The translations under genes and the position numbers were made by a program. A DNA stretch of 64,000 nucleotides from Bacteroidetes bacterium 46-16 (GTDB taxonomy: Bacteria > Bacteroidota > Bacteroidia > Chitinophagales > Chitinophagaceae). The notes beneath the pieces were generated by a model that ran no database searches, had not been told where the DNA came from, and saw only the letters and a list, made by a program, of their open reading frames with translations. Where the stretch lies: assembly GCA_001897835.1 (NCBI GenBank), contig MKUN01000029.1:62001-126000 (forward strand). The letters run 5' to 3'. This document shows, in pieces, positions 52,875-61,821 of the stretch. How positions within the stretch are numbered: position 1 is the stretch's first letter; the number at the start of each line of letters is the position of its first letter.

Positions 52875-53663
52875 ATGGCAACCAATCCGGAAAGACGCAA
52901 AATGCTGGAACAACTCCTTCCTGAAGGCGTACTTGTAACCAGGCAGTGGCTGATGGAGCAAGCCTGGCTGAATAAACATGCGATAGATAACCTTGTCAAG
53001 AGCGAACAATTAAAACTCCTGCAAAAAGGCATCTATACAAGAGGAAGTGTCCGGCTTTCCTGGCAAAGTGCTGTCCATACTCTGCAATCTATTATGAAGA
53101 CGGATTTTATCGTTGGTGGACTGACAGCACTGGAATTAAAAGGTTTCTCGCATTATTTACCAGCCTCAAAGAAAGAGATCATACAGGTTTACGGCAATGA
53201 CAAATTGCCCACCTGGGTAAATGAGGTATCGGAAAACGCGGTGTTTATTCGCCATTCCAGAAAGGAACTTTTTGAAGAAATGGCCCCGGCAATAGCAGAT
53301 GATTACACGGCTACCGTTGTGTGGAAAGAAGGAATGGAAGCACTCAAAATATCGTGTCCGGAAAAGGCCTGTCTGGAAATGCTGAACGAAGTACCGGAAA
53401 AAGTCTCGTTTGAGCATGCAGGTCAATTGATACAGGGCATGACGGCCCTATCGCCCCGTACTTTACAGAGACTTCTGGAACAATGTACTAATGTAAAAGT
53501 AAAACGGCTTTTCCTATGGTTCGGTTCTCAATATAATTATGCATGGTATAGCAAACTGAAACAGGAAAGTATAAGCCTGGGTTCTGGCAACCGGCTGATT
53601 GTGAAGGGTGGCGAACTGGACAAAACCTATAAAATAACCGTACCTAAAGATTTCCAACATTAA
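52875..53663 (+). CDS. abiEi: AbiEi antitoxin (type IV toxin-antitoxin)
   Basis: The 262-residue protein has an N-terminal winged helix (NPERRKMLEQLLPEGVLVTRQWLMEQAWLNKHAIDNLVKSEQLKLLQKGIYTRG) and the C-terminal AbiEi antitoxin domain (FIVGGLTALELKGFSHYL, EKACLEMLNEVP). It binds the operators upstream by analogy with AbiE systems and neutralises AbiEii. It is 1 bp from the toxin gene. Confidence 0.9.
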   Translation: MATNPERRKMLEQLLPEGVLVTRQWLMEQAWLNKHAIDNLVKSEQLKLLQKGIYTRGSVRLSWQSAVHTLQSIMKTDFIVGGLTALELKGFSHYLPASKKEIIQVYGNDKLPTWVNEVSENAVFIRHSRKELFEEMAPAIADDYTATVVWKEGMEALKISCPEKACLEMLNEVPEKVSFEHAGQLIQGMTALSPRTLQRLLEQCTNVKVKRLFLWFGSQYNYAWYSKLKQESISLGSGNRLIVKGGELDKTYKITVPKDFQH

Positions 53664-53664
53664 C

Positions 53665-54585
53665 ATGAAGAAAGACAGCATATATTACCGGCAGGTGCAG
53701 TTACTGGTGCGCATACTTCCGTTATTAGATACCGAGAAATGTTTTGCGCTGAAAGGAGGAACGGCCATCAATTTGTTTTACCGTCCATTGCCAAGGCTTT
53801 CGGTAGACATTGACCTGCTATACCTGCCTTCAGAAAGCCGTGAAGAGGCACTTGTCAATATCCGGGCAGCCTTGTCACGGTTGAGTGCACTGATGAAGAA
53901 AACCATTTCGGGCCTCCATATACAAAATGCGCATGAGCAAAGCGATGCCCTTCGGTTAATACTTCAGTTAGACGATGTACGGGTCAAAGTAGAACTGTCC
54001 CCTGTAATCAGGGGAACGGTATTTTCCGAAGTGCGTATGGAGGTAAGCGAGTTTGTGGAAAAGGAGTTTGGCTATGCAGAAATACAGGTGGCTTCATTCC
54101 CGGATCTGTATGCGGGTAAGATATGTGCAGCCTTAGACCGCCAGCACCCACGCGACCTGTTTGATGTAAAATTCCTGCTCAAAAATGAAGGCTTTCCAAC
54201 AGATTTACGGAAGACCTTTCTGGTATTCTTAATCAGCCACCAACGTCCTATGTCAGAGTTGCTCGCCCCGCACCGCAAAGATATCCGGGAGGTTTACGCA
54301 ACAGAATTTGTACAGATGGCAGAAGTAGATGTCCCGGTAGAAGAACTGGAACAAACAAGGGAAGATCTAATCGCTATCATCCATCAAACGATGACTGATG
54401 ACGAACGGCATTTTCTGCTATCTTTCAAAGAAAGAAGGCCGCAATGGAATTTATTGGGACTATCCAATATGGAGGAAGTTTCCCAACTTCCATCAGTGCA
54501 ATGGAAACTATTTAATCTTTCCAGGATGAATGGAACCAAACATGAGCAGGCCGCAGAGAAATTGAAAAAAGTGCTTTTTTCCTAA
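53665..54585 (+). CDS. abiEii: AbiEii nucleotidyltransferase toxin
   Basis: The 306-residue protein shows the nucleotidyltransferase core ALKGGTAINLFYRPLPRLSVDIDLLYL: GGT at 31-33 and D48/D50 as the two metal-binding aspartates. FPDLYAGKICAALDRQHPRDLFDVKFLL is the second family motif. Family knowledge: AbiEii toxins inhibit growth by nucleotide transfer to RNA, giving phage abortive infection. The pair sits inside a mobilizable element, as cargo or stability device. Confidence 0.92.
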   Translation: MKKDSIYYRQVQLLVRILPLLDTEKCFALKGGTAINLFYRPLPRLSVDIDLLYLPSESREEALVNIRAALSRLSALMKKTISGLHIQNAHEQSDALRLILQLDDVRVKVELSPVIRGTVFSEVRMEVSEFVEKEFGYAEIQVASFPDLYAGKICAALDRQHPRDLFDVKFLLKNEGFPTDLRKTFLVFLISHQRPMSELLAPHRKDIREVYATEFVQMAEVDVPVEELEQTREDLIAIIHQTMTDDERHFLLSFKERRPQWNLLGLSNMEEVSQLPSVQWKLFNLSRMNGTKHEQAAEKLKKVLFS

Positions 54586-54600
54586 CATCGCATAAGTATT

Positions 54601-56592
54601 TTATCCTTTTTTAATGACCAAATGCGACTGTCCCGGATCATTCAGTAACCGTTCCATTTCCGACTGAATAATGTCCTGTATATCCTGCTTGATCTGAAAA
54701 TAGTTGCGTTGTACCATGCTGTTGTCCAGCTTACGGATTACCTCGATATTTTTATAGTTTTCTTCCTCTCTTTTTAGAGCTTCATGGTCATTTATAATTT
54801 CACAATGGAAGGCTTTTAGCTCTATTTTATTGTCAGGGTCATCGGCTATCATGCCCACAAACTCTCCTGAGCTTAACGCCGATATTTTTGAGGGAGGTAT
54901 AGCAGTTTCCAATTGCTTGGAACGACTGATAGAAGTGTCACCGCTATTGATGGAATAACTTTCCCTGTCCTGCATGATTTTTCCGAAGCGTTCGGAGAGC
55001 TGCTTTGCTGTATCGCCCGTGACCTGACCGGCCACGATATTGCCTGTAATATTCATAATCACATCAGCCTGCTCCCGGCCATAATCTTTACGAAGCTGGC
55101 TGAAATCCTGAATACCTAAGCAGGTGGAAACCTTATTGCTTCTTGCCGTGGCTATGAGGCTGTCCATATTATTCAGATAAATCGTCGGGAACTCGTCAAA
55201 TACCAGACTGCTTTTCAATTTTCCTTTTTTATTGACCTGCTTCACAAGGCGGGTCACATAAAGAGAAAGTACTGCTCCGTAGATCTGTATCTTTTGTGGA
55301 TTGTTACCCATACAAACGATCTTCGGGTCATCTGGATTGTTTATATCAAGGTTAAAGTCGTTTCCGGATAACACATAGTATAATTGTGGTGAAGAGAGCC
55401 TTGCCATTGCGACCTTTGCGGCTGCGATCTGACCTTCCAACTGCTCCATCACATCATTGAGATAAGCGTTAACGAAAGGGTTGATCAGTACCTCAATTTC
55501 CTTCTCTGTCCTGAGCAGGGTAAACAAACTATCGTAATCCACCTGCATCAACTCGATGACATGGGGCAAGGTACAAAATTCACCGTCCTTGTATTTCTTC
55601 AGATACCATATTACCGCAGATAAAAAATTGATTGGCGATTCCACAAAAAAGTCGCCTTGCCGCTTAATCCATTCCCTGTTCAAACCCATCAGGATGGTGC
55701 GGGCACTTTCAGCAGCATCGGTAATATCCGTCATAGCAGATGGCTCTAACGGATTACATCGGTGGCTACGGGTCAGGTCGTCAAAATTGATGACGTAAAA
55801 AACCGGTGGAGTTGCATATTTATGTTTATTTTTTAGCCATGTGTTGTAGGCAATTCTTGAAAGGTCGTCAAACTTGAAATCATACACGAACATGGTAAAC
55901 CCTTTACGGATATGCTGGGTAATGATATGCCGTATAACGAAGTACGATTTACCTGAACCCGGCGTTCCCAATACCATTACGGAGCGGAAAGGATTAATGA
56001 TATTGACCCAGCTATTGCGCACCTTATTCTTGAGGTGGTAACGAGCCGGCAAATTGATGGAATACTCGTTTTCCAGCAGGCGTTCTTCCTGTGGAAACGT
56101 TTCGTTTTCTTTATTGAAAATGTCCTTGTTGTTGAATTTACTTTTAATGATACGGGAAAGTAAAGTGCCCCCTGAAAGTACCAATAGAAACCCAATAGCA
56201 GTAATGCCCATATAGACGGCTGCCTTCTCCTGCACAGGCATGTCCAGCAGCATCGAAAGATAGCTCGAAAAATAAAGCACCAAGCCTGTAATGGTGTAGG
56301 CAAAAGCTGTTTTATACCCCAGCTTTTCGTCTTTTCGGCCTTTGGCACCGAGCAGGGAAATCATCAGAAAGCCTAAAGCAATCAGCTTGCTTTTAACGAA
56401 GTTGCTAAAGATGCCTGTGCGGTAAACATTGCCTAAAATCCGGTCGCTGAAAGCGCTGTTCAACCCCCATTCCTGAAAGGCTGCATAGCAATAATAATAG
56501 AAATGTATCACTAAAATAACGATACTGATCAACCTGGTCATGTCCAGAATTTTCCTCAGCGCCTGTTCGTTTTCTCCTGTCTGTACAGCCAT
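54601..56592 (-). CDS. Conjugal coupling protein, MobC/TraG-like (VirD4 family)
   Basis: N-terminal region with four or so membrane helices, beginning after residue 15 (LISIVILVIHFYYYCYAAF, the YWFCY-like motif region), then VMVLGTPGSGKSYFVIRHII near residue 207 (Walker A), FVYDFKFDD and LVFDEFPTIYLNN (Walker B). GIQDFSQLRKDYGREQADVIMNI and NIVAGQVTGDTAKQLSERFG are the TraD/TraG recognition region. It links the relaxosome with the transfer channel. It lies 10 bp downstream of the relaxase. Confidence 0.9.
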   Translation of the reverse strand: MAVQTGENEQALRKILDMTRLISIVILVIHFYYYCYAAFQEWGLNSAFSDRILGNVYRTGIFSNFVKSKLIALGFLMISLLGAKGRKDEKLGYKTAFAYTITGLVLYFSSYLSMLLDMPVQEKAAVYMGITAIGFLLVLSGGTLLSRIIKSKFNNKDIFNKENETFPQEERLLENEYSINLPARYHLKNKVRNSWVNIINPFRSVMVLGTPGSGKSYFVIRHIITQHIRKGFTMFVYDFKFDDLSRIAYNTWLKNKHKYATPPVFYVINFDDLTRSHRCNPLEPSAMTDITDAAESARTILMGLNREWIKRQGDFFVESPINFLSAVIWYLKKYKDGEFCTLPHVIELMQVDYDSLFTLLRTEKEIEVLINPFVNAYLNDVMEQLEGQIAAAKVAMARLSSPQLYYVLSGNDFNLDINNPDDPKIVCMGNNPQKIQIYGAVLSLYVTRLVKQVNKKGKLKSSLVFDEFPTIYLNNMDSLIATARSNKVSTCLGIQDFSQLRKDYGREQADVIMNITGNIVAGQVTGDTAKQLSERFGKIMQDRESYSINSGDTSISRSKQLETAIPPSKISALSSGEFVGMIADDPDNKIELKAFHCEIINDHEALKREEENYKNIEVIRKLDNSMVQRNYFQIKQDIQDIIQSEMERLLNDPGQSHLVIKKG

Positions 56593-56602
56593 TGTTTTAA
56601 AT

Positions 56603-57910
56603 TTATTGGTTATTGGATATGTTTTTTCTTTTTCTCTTCTTTTTGCCTTTTTTCTTTAACTGACCGGGTATATAATCGGCCAGTTGCTCAGGTTTCATCA
56701 GAATGTCTAAAAGACTTTGTTCGTCTGCTTTGAGCGGAATAATATTTGATTCGTGGGAAGTTTCCGGCATCGGTGGTGTTTTAGCCTGCAACGGCTCCCC
56801 GATGTCAGCCGGTTTTAATTTGGCCTGTGGCAACAAAGCGGCATAAATTTCATCTCTCGACTGGCATCTTTCCTGAATGGCTTTAGCGCTGTATTGCTTC
56901 CCTAAAGCACTGCCGTTGAAAACGCATTTCGTCTGATGATCTACGTAGGTTATCCCGTATAATAAACCACTCTCACTTTTACGCAAAGCAGTTTGTATCC
57001 CTTGTTTTTCCAACTTTTTTATCAGTTCATCAAGTGCCAGCGGTTTGCCGATAAACGCCTTTTCTATTTCATTTTTGATACGGGCTTTAAATGGCATTCG
57101 TTTTGCCTGGTTAGGCCCATATATATCTTCCAAAAATTTAAGGGTGGGCTTATTGTAAAAGTCGCTGGCTTTTATGGGTACGCCGATGGGATTTCCGATG
57201 TCATCCAGAATGCGATACACTAATCCTCCACCTTTAAAAATCCTCGAATTTTCACTGCCACAATCAGCCAGAACGTTGTATTGGCGAAGCACTGCATTAA
57301 GCTCTGGCAGGCTGGTAAATTTGTAGGTATTTAAGACCCCTTCCAGTACATTCCTGATGGCCTTTTTCGACTGTAATTTCCCATAGTGGATCTTACTCAT
57401 TACGATTGGTTCCAACTCGTATGGTTGCTTTGTTTGCCTGCCCTGCGCAACCACTAATCCAAATTGCTTTTCAATTTCCTTCCTTGCCGGTTCCGACTTG
57501 CGGATGCCTAAATGATGAAGGTCTATACGCCTTCCATCGGCTTGTATGTTTGTTGTTACTAAATGAATGTGGGGATGCCCCGCATCGCGGTGCTGGTAAA
57601 CCAGATATGGCTGGTCGCCGAAGCCTAATTTTTGCATGTAAGTTTTAGCAATCTCTGTTAATTTTTCCTTCGGCAAACCGATTTCCGAAGGATCGAAATT
57701 GAGCGAAATATGTACGCTGTTACGCTTCACATTTTCATTAAGCGCCATGCGTTTCAGCAGGTAATTGAGCTTTATGCTAAGGCTCATTTCACCTGCATTC
57801 AGCGGATAATTTTCTGCGCCAATGCACTCTGCAACGCCTTCTTTTACTTTATTCTCATTGTAGTTGAAAATGCGGTGCATGGAATGTCCGGCCTTGATCA
57901 CTGCAACCAT
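56603..57910 (-). CDS. Relaxase MobB of a mobilizable element
   Basis: The 435-residue protein has the relaxase nuclease domain: HRDAGHPHIHLVTTN with three His (H112, H114, H116) and upstream VHISLNFDPSE. The catalytic Tyr is in the N-terminal region (HRIFNYNENKVKEG). It nicks the oriT strand. Its start overlaps the MobA gene by 13 bases; the candidate oriT lies upstream of MobA. The tail is Lys-rich (KKGKKKRKRKNISNN). Confidence 0.9.
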   Translation of the reverse strand: MVAVIKAGHSMHRIFNYNENKVKEGVAECIGAENYPLNAGEMSLSIKLNYLLKRMALNENVKRNSVHISLNFDPSEIGLPKEKLTEIAKTYMQKLGFGDQPYLVYQHRDAGHPHIHLVTTNIQADGRRIDLHHLGIRKSEPARKEIEKQFGLVVAQGRQTKQPYELEPIVMSKIHYGKLQSKKAIRNVLEGVLNTYKFTSLPELNAVLRQYNVLADCGSENSRIFKGGGLVYRILDDIGNPIGVPIKASDFYNKPTLKFLEDIYGPNQAKRMPFKARIKNEIEKAFIGKPLALDELIKKLEKQGIQTALRKSESGLLYGITYVDHQTKCVFNGSALGKQYSAKAIQERCQSRDEIYAALLPQAKLKPADIGEPLQAKTPPMPETSHESNIIPLKADEQSLLDILMKPEQLADYIPGQLKKKGKKKRKRKNISNNQ

Positions 57911-58290
57911 ATTTCCAACATTTTTTTGATGTTATTCCTAACCTCATCCACCTTGTTATTCAGGATTTTTCTCTCCACTTCATAAGCAATCATCCAACTC
58001 CTAAATTCAGCAACCTGGCTGAGTGTATGCAACTTTTTAACCGCTTGGTTGAAATTGTTTCCAACTGCGTTAAGCTCGCTGCGAAGGCGTGTAAGTTCTG
58101 CCATTAAGTCATCCTGCGAGCTGTTGCGGTAAGTTGTAACAATGGGTTTTTCAAATACACTGCGGCGTACATACTCGCTTAGCTTACGGCAGGTAGAAGC
58201 CTTCCATTTCTTTTCGATTTTGGCATACTCAACGGGAGTTAAGCGTAGCCCGATGATGCGTGTCCTGTTTGAATTTTCTCTTTCCATCAC
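57898..58290 (-). CDS. MobA-type relaxosome protein (ribbon-helix-helix)
   Basis: The 130-residue protein has a ribbon-helix-helix DNA-binding N-terminus (RTRIIGLRLTPVEYAKIEKKWKASTCRKLSEYVRRSVFEKP) and a coiled C-terminus (ELTRLRSELNAVGNNFNQAVKKLHTL). These features match mobilization accessory proteins (MobC of Pfam naming, MobA in Bacteroidota annotations). It probably binds the nearby oriT and recruits the relaxase. Confidence 0.85.
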   Translation of the reverse strand: MMERENSNRTRIIGLRLTPVEYAKIEKKWKASTCRKLSEYVRRSVFEKPIVTTYRNSSQDDLMAELTRLRSELNAVGNNFNQAVKKLHTLSQVAEFRSWMIAYEVERKILNNKVDEVRNNIKKMLEIWLQ

Positions 58291-58332
58291 TTTTCATTTT
58301 CACGTTTTCAAACTCATTTTCACATTTTAGTA

Positions 58333-58396
58333 GCCCTGCCCACGAGTTCCGAGTAAAGGGCAGCCAGATCCGGTTGTTTAACAACCGTTCATCTGG
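58333..58396. other. Candidate oriT: nested inverted repeats upstream of mobA
   Basis: GCCCT (58333) pairs with AGGGC ending at 58362. Next CCAGAT (58364) pairs with ATCTGG (58391), enclosing GGTTGTT-T-AACAACC (58372-58386). The element lies 43 bp upstream of the mobA start, in the 258-bp gap before the primase-like gene, the usual place for oriT. Confidence 0.45.
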
Positions 58397-58548
58397 CCGA
58401 TTGCGGGAACATTGCAATCTGACAGCCTTCCATAAAGCTTTTATGGCCTTAAAAGCAAATAAATCCATTTTCTACAGCTACCAGGAAGAAGTTTTACAGT
58501 TGCTGGATATACTTAGATGTCTTCAGTTACATCAGCTTAACTGCTGTT

Positions 58549-59433
58549 TTAAATATGGTTAGATGGTTTGCCAAAATTCACCACCCAGTCATTAAGGTCT
58601 TTATGGTTTTCGTAAAGGTTACTTTCATCCGAATATTTATCACTTCTGGAAAGCGCAAGCTGACTGCAATTTTGTCCGGCAGTGTCCCGGTCCAAATAAA
58701 GCCGGATAACTTCATGTGCTTCCATAAACGGGCGGGCTTTTTCAAAGAAGGAAACAGAATTTAAAACCACAAAATCATACTTTTTGCCTGAAACGTGTTT
58801 ATGAATGGCCTTGAAAGATAAAAAATCTGTAAAGCCTTCAAAAATGATGATCTCGTTAGCTCCATTTTTAAAGGTGGTGACATCTTTGGGCGAGCTGCTC
58901 GCCTTAAAATACGGGTTCCGTATTTCAAAACCGCCCGCATCATTTTTAAAGCCTATGCCATAATACGTTTTACCGTTTAGCTGGTACCGGATCTCCCGGC
59001 AGTATTTATCGGCAATTTCAATGGGGATAAGTCTTTGCTTGAGGTAGCGTAATAACGGGTAAGAAGTAAGTGAAAAATCTCCCAACACTTTGATTTTATG
59101 ATCGGATGCATTCTCCACTTTCGTAGGATAAATAACAGGCTGCTGAAGAGAAAAATTAACACTAATCTTGTCCAGTAATTCACTGATAGTACAGCGATGA
59201 TATTCGATACCGAAATCAATTAGATTACCACCTTTTCCCAGACCATGATCGTACCATCTGTTCAGCTTACGATTAATCTTAAAAGAAGCCGTCTTTTCTT
59301 TCCGTAAAGGAGACAGATACCAATAATCGCTATTCCTGATTTTTGAAGGCTCGTGGCCTAATGAGGACAAGTAATTAACCATGTCCATTTCCTTGCCTTC
59401 CTCGATGGAAAGCCTTTGCTTTCTGAAATCCAT
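58549..59433 (-). CDS. TOPRIM primase-like protein of mobile element, finger without cysteines
   Basis: The 294-residue protein has the layout of element-encoded DnaG-like primases: a CHC2-finger-like segment (YLSPLRKEKTASFKINRKLNRWYDHGLGKGGNLIDF) and a TOPRIM domain (IIIFEGFTDFLSFKAI with Glu, and IRLYLDRDTAGQNCSQL with DxD). The finger region has no zinc-binding Cys; the domain is a known degenerate form in Bacteroidota elements. It likely primes or processes DNA after transfer. Confidence 0.85.
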   Translation of the reverse strand: MDFRKQRLSIEEGKEMDMVNYLSSLGHEPSKIRNSDYWYLSPLRKEKTASFKINRKLNRWYDHGLGKGGNLIDFGIEYHRCTISELLDKISVNFSLQQPVIYPTKVENASDHKIKVLGDFSLTSYPLLRYLKQRLIPIEIADKYCREIRYQLNGKTYYGIGFKNDAGGFEIRNPYFKASSSPKDVTTFKNGANEIIIFEGFTDFLSFKAIHKHVSGKKYDFVVLNSVSFFEKARPFMEAHEVIRLYLDRDTAGQNCSQLALSRSDKYSDESNLYENHKDLNDWVVNFGKPSNHI

Positions 59434-59546
59434 AACTACACATTTTCAACTTCACTATTCAGTTTTATGAAGTAAAGTTAAACAGGCGTTATGGATTATA
59501 CCTATCCTCATTATATTTTGATGAGGATGTTAAACGATGTACTTAT

Positions 59547-59554
59547 TATTTTTG
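59547..59554 (+). promoter_or_regulatory. Bacteroidota -7 box (TATTTTTG)
   Basis: TATTTTTG matches TAnnTTTG and lies 34 bp before the ATG at 59589. A TTTG occurs at 59517, spaced 26 bp, slightly long for a -33 element. Confidence 0.45.
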
Positions 59555-59588
59555 TACTTGAAGATTTTTAAAAATAAAACGTGTGATT

Positions 59589-59879
59589 ATGTTAACAACA
59601 AATGATGTGGCCAAGGTTTATGATACCATTCTGAGTATCCCTGGCATGAACGAAACAGTGAAGATTGATTTAAGAATCTCACGCAGAAATGTATTGCTGT
59701 TGAATAGTGTTATAGAACGTGGACTGGCAGTGGAAGATGATGACAAATCATCGAGCTTGTTGAACAGTGTTCCTCAGGAAACCTTACAAGAGCTGAAAGC
59801 CTTAGCTGGTGATTGTCTGCAAAAAGCGGGACTGATAGAGCTTAGTGAAAAATTGACTTCTTTAGGCAGTGGAAAATAA
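59589..59879 (+). CDS. Small mobile-element protein of unknown function
   Basis: I use the ATG at 59589 (MLTTNDVAKVYDTILSIPGMNETVKIDLRISRRN); a GTG six bases earlier is also possible. The 96-residue protein is helical with a basic middle (KIDLRISRRNVLLLNSVIERGL). Similar small proteins often accompany mobilization modules of Bacteroidota, as does its promoter. Divergent to the primase-like gene. Confidence 0.7.
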   Translation: MLTTNDVAKVYDTILSIPGMNETVKIDLRISRRNVLLLNSVIERGLAVEDDDKSSSLLNSVPQETLQELKALAGDCLQKAGLIELSEKLTSLGSGK

Positions 59880-59892
59880 TATTGATCATTAT

Positions 59893-60099
59893 TTATGATG
59901 TGACCCAACCTTTCTCAGTTCTCATATCTATCACTTTATTCAATAGCAGCCAGTGGCGAAAAGAATTAGCATCATCTGGTGTAAAGTGGATAATACTTCC
60001 ATCTTTTAGCATAATGGTAAAGAAATCAAGAACGCCTAGAAATTTAGATAGATTTTGGGCTGGATAATCGAATCCCGGATAACGGCTGTTTGCGGTCAT
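59893..60099 (-). CDS. Small protein of mobile element, unknown function
   Basis: A 68-residue protein, beginning MTANSRYPGFDYPAQNLSKFLGVLDFF and containing KDGSIIHFTPDDANSFRHWLLLNKVIDM. It reads as a real soluble protein with good codon composition and no competing frame. It overlaps no neighbour, and is convergent to the preceding gene (13 bp). Confidence 0.6.
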   Translation of the reverse strand: MTANSRYPGFDYPAQNLSKFLGVLDFFTIMLKDGSIIHFTPDDANSFRHWLLLNKVIDMRTEKGWVTS

Positions 60100-60134
60100 A
60101 ACATATTATTTTAGGTTAGACATTGACCATTGTC

Positions 60135-60272
60135 GCCTGCAAAAATAAGCGCAGGCAACAACTTACAGCACTGAGGTCTTAGGAAACCCAACAACAATAA
60201 GTGCGCCCACGCTATAGCATGAGCGTTCTCCACTTATGTCCTGCTGTTGGTGAAATTCCTAAGTTTCAGTGC
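60135..60272. repeat. Long nested hairpin, possible structured RNA or DNA element
   Basis: GCCTGC/GCAGGC (60135-60156) is a first stem. The second structure spans 60168-60272: GCACTGA pairs with TCAGTGC, CTTAGGAA with TTCCTAAG, CCAACA with TGTTGG, ATAAGTG with CACTTAT, and ACGCT with AGCGT around an 8-nt loop. About 33 pairs in 105 nt are visible. No ORF occupies it. Confidence 0.6.
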
Positions 60273-60380
60273 CGGACTTAAAGCAAAAACGCTTCAAGAA
60301 TATTTTATACAAATGTACTATTTCAATTAAATATAAGGGAATAATTGAGCAGTTTTGCTGTCATCTCAAGATACGAGCGT

Positions 60381-60731
60381 ATGGAAAGTAATGTATTGTC
60401 TTGGAACCAAGCATTGGAAAAAGGGTATGAGCCGAAACTATATCCTTATCAAACAGATCAAATACCTTTAGGAAAGTATTATACTAAACTGGATTTTAAA
60501 ATCTGGGCGAGGAAAATAGCGGGCATCTGCTGTTACTTTACTCAGCAGGATACCGGTATTAAATTTCAATTAACTGTGTGTCGCAGAAAATCAGATGAAC
60601 TATACCAATTAGAAGGGTGTGATATAGACTTCAAAGTTTATCCGACTTCGGCATTTTACGAAATTAAGGTGGGGCTAAATAACAAGAGAAATATTAGCTT
60701 GATAGAAGCTAATATTTCCGGAGATCTATAA
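60381..60731 (+). CDS. Unrecognised element protein
   Basis: I prefer the ATG at 60381 (MESNVLSWNQALEKGYEPKLYPYQTDQ); a TTG at 60345 in the same frame would add 12 residues. The 116-residue protein has a beta-rich look (LDFKIWARKIAGICCYFTQQDTGIKFQLTVCRR) and ends with SLIEANISGDL. No family recognised. The gap upstream holds the nested hairpin. Confidence 0.6.
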   Translation: MESNVLSWNQALEKGYEPKLYPYQTDQIPLGKYYTKLDFKIWARKIAGICCYFTQQDTGIKFQLTVCRRKSDELYQLEGCDIDFKVYPTSAFYEIKVGLNNKRNISLIEANISGDL

Positions 60732-60732
60732 A

Positions 60733-61275
60733 TTACATTCCTTGTTTTTTTTCCAATCTCCAGCCATCATCATACAAAGCAAAATTAGCCTGATGGATAT
60801 TTTCTTTTTGAAAATCGGTATTGACTAAGGCGGAGAATGGAGTAACGCTTTTGTATGTTGTAGTGTACTCTGCAACCGCACCTTTTCCGTCCTCGGTCAT
60901 TTTTATACCGGTAACTTCTTTCAGTTCTTCTTCAGCCAATTTCACCTTTTGTACATTTATTGATTTGTCCTTTTCGGGAGTTGGCAATAGATAAGGCTCG
61001 GCTTTGCCAGAAAGCTGGATGATAGGCTTCCCTACGTCACTTAATTTCTGAGTGCGTTGCACAGTCAAGAGGCCCCGTTTTTCCAAGCCGGCATCAAGCA
61101 CTTTTTTTGCAAATTCGGGATCTCCGCAAAAGAGGTCATAATCAACAACCTTAGGGTATGCGGTTTCCTGTTTGATGAGATTCATAGCTTCGTCTCTGCT
61201 TAAATCTTTATTATCATTGGAGCAAGCTGTCATTAGGATACATGCGGCAAAAAAGGCAAATAGTACATTCTTCAT
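60733..61275 (-). CDS. Lipoprotein of unknown function
   Basis: A lipoprotein signal with lipobox LMTAC (cysteine at residue 18: FAACILMTACSNDN) starts the 180-residue protein. It is followed by a soluble domain with DLSRDEAMNLIKQETAYPKVVDYDLFCGDPEF and a C-terminal LYDDGWRLEKKQG. The acidic residue after the Cys is not visible (SND). Cellular place: inner leaflet of the outer membrane or periplasm. No family assigned; ends convergent to the preceding gene by one base. Confidence 0.8.
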   Translation of the reverse strand: MKNVLFAFFAACILMTACSNDNKDLSRDEAMNLIKQETAYPKVVDYDLFCGDPEFAKKVLDAGLEKRGLLTVQRTQKLSDVGKPIIQLSGKAEPYLLPTPEKDKSINVQKVKLAEEELKEVTGIKMTEDGKGAVAEYTTTYKSVTPFSALVNTDFQKENIHQANFALYDDGWRLEKKQGM

Positions 61276-61350
61276 AGCAATAAAATATTAGTTATTATAA
61301 AATTACGAATAATCTCTTTTTTTAGGAATGATTTTGAGAAAAAAGGGAGT

Positions 61351-61821
61351 TTACATCTCCCCTTCATCTGCTAATGAGCAATATCCTTCTGTAGTTACAA
61401 TGATATGGTCAAGTACCGAAATGTCCAGTAGCTTGCCTACTTCCTTTATCTTTCTGGTCAAGTACTTATCAGCTTCACTTGGTTTGATATTTCCAGAAGG
61501 ATGATTATGTGCCAGGATCAGGGAACTTGCATTCGCTTTTAAGGCCGCTGAGAAAATCACTTTCGGGTCAGCAACAGTACCTGCGATGCCACCGGTTGAA
61601 ACCTCAACTATGCCTAAAATTCTTCCACATCTGTTTAATAGCAATATTTTAAACTGCTCCACAAATTCGATTTTATTTTTATCCCAGCTTTGTAGCAAAA
61701 CATTATATACTTCTTTGGAAGAGGTTACTTTGGGACGTTGCGATGCTTTAATTTTAGTTTTGTAAACCAGTTCAATTTCTGCAACATTGTACATTTCTGA
61801 AACACTCATTACGCTTTCCAT
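61351..61821 (-). CDS. RadC-like JAB/MPN domain protein
   Basis: The 156-residue protein has the RadC C-terminal (DUF2466) JAMM motif: NASSLILAHNHPSGNIKPSEADKYLTRKI, with the HxH(x7)D metal site, and VLDHIIVTTEGYCSLADEG. The N-terminal helix-hairpin-helix of full-length RadC is missing, as in most mobile-element copies. The role is unproven. It could also start at M6 (MSVSEMYNV). Confidence 0.9.
   Translation of the reverse strand: MESVMSVSEMYNVAEIELVYKTKIKASQRPKVTSSKEVYNVLLQSWDKNKIEFVEQFKILLLNRCGRILGIVEVSTGGIAGTVADPKVIFSAALKANASSLILAHNHPSGNIKPSEADKYLTRKIKEVGKLLDISVLDHIIVTTEGYCSLADEGEM

Noticed and set aside
58260-58562. 100-codon plus-strand ORF across the mobA start and the oriT-like gap
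   Set aside because: It overlaps the real mobA start on the other strand and the palindromes, and reads as random sequence.
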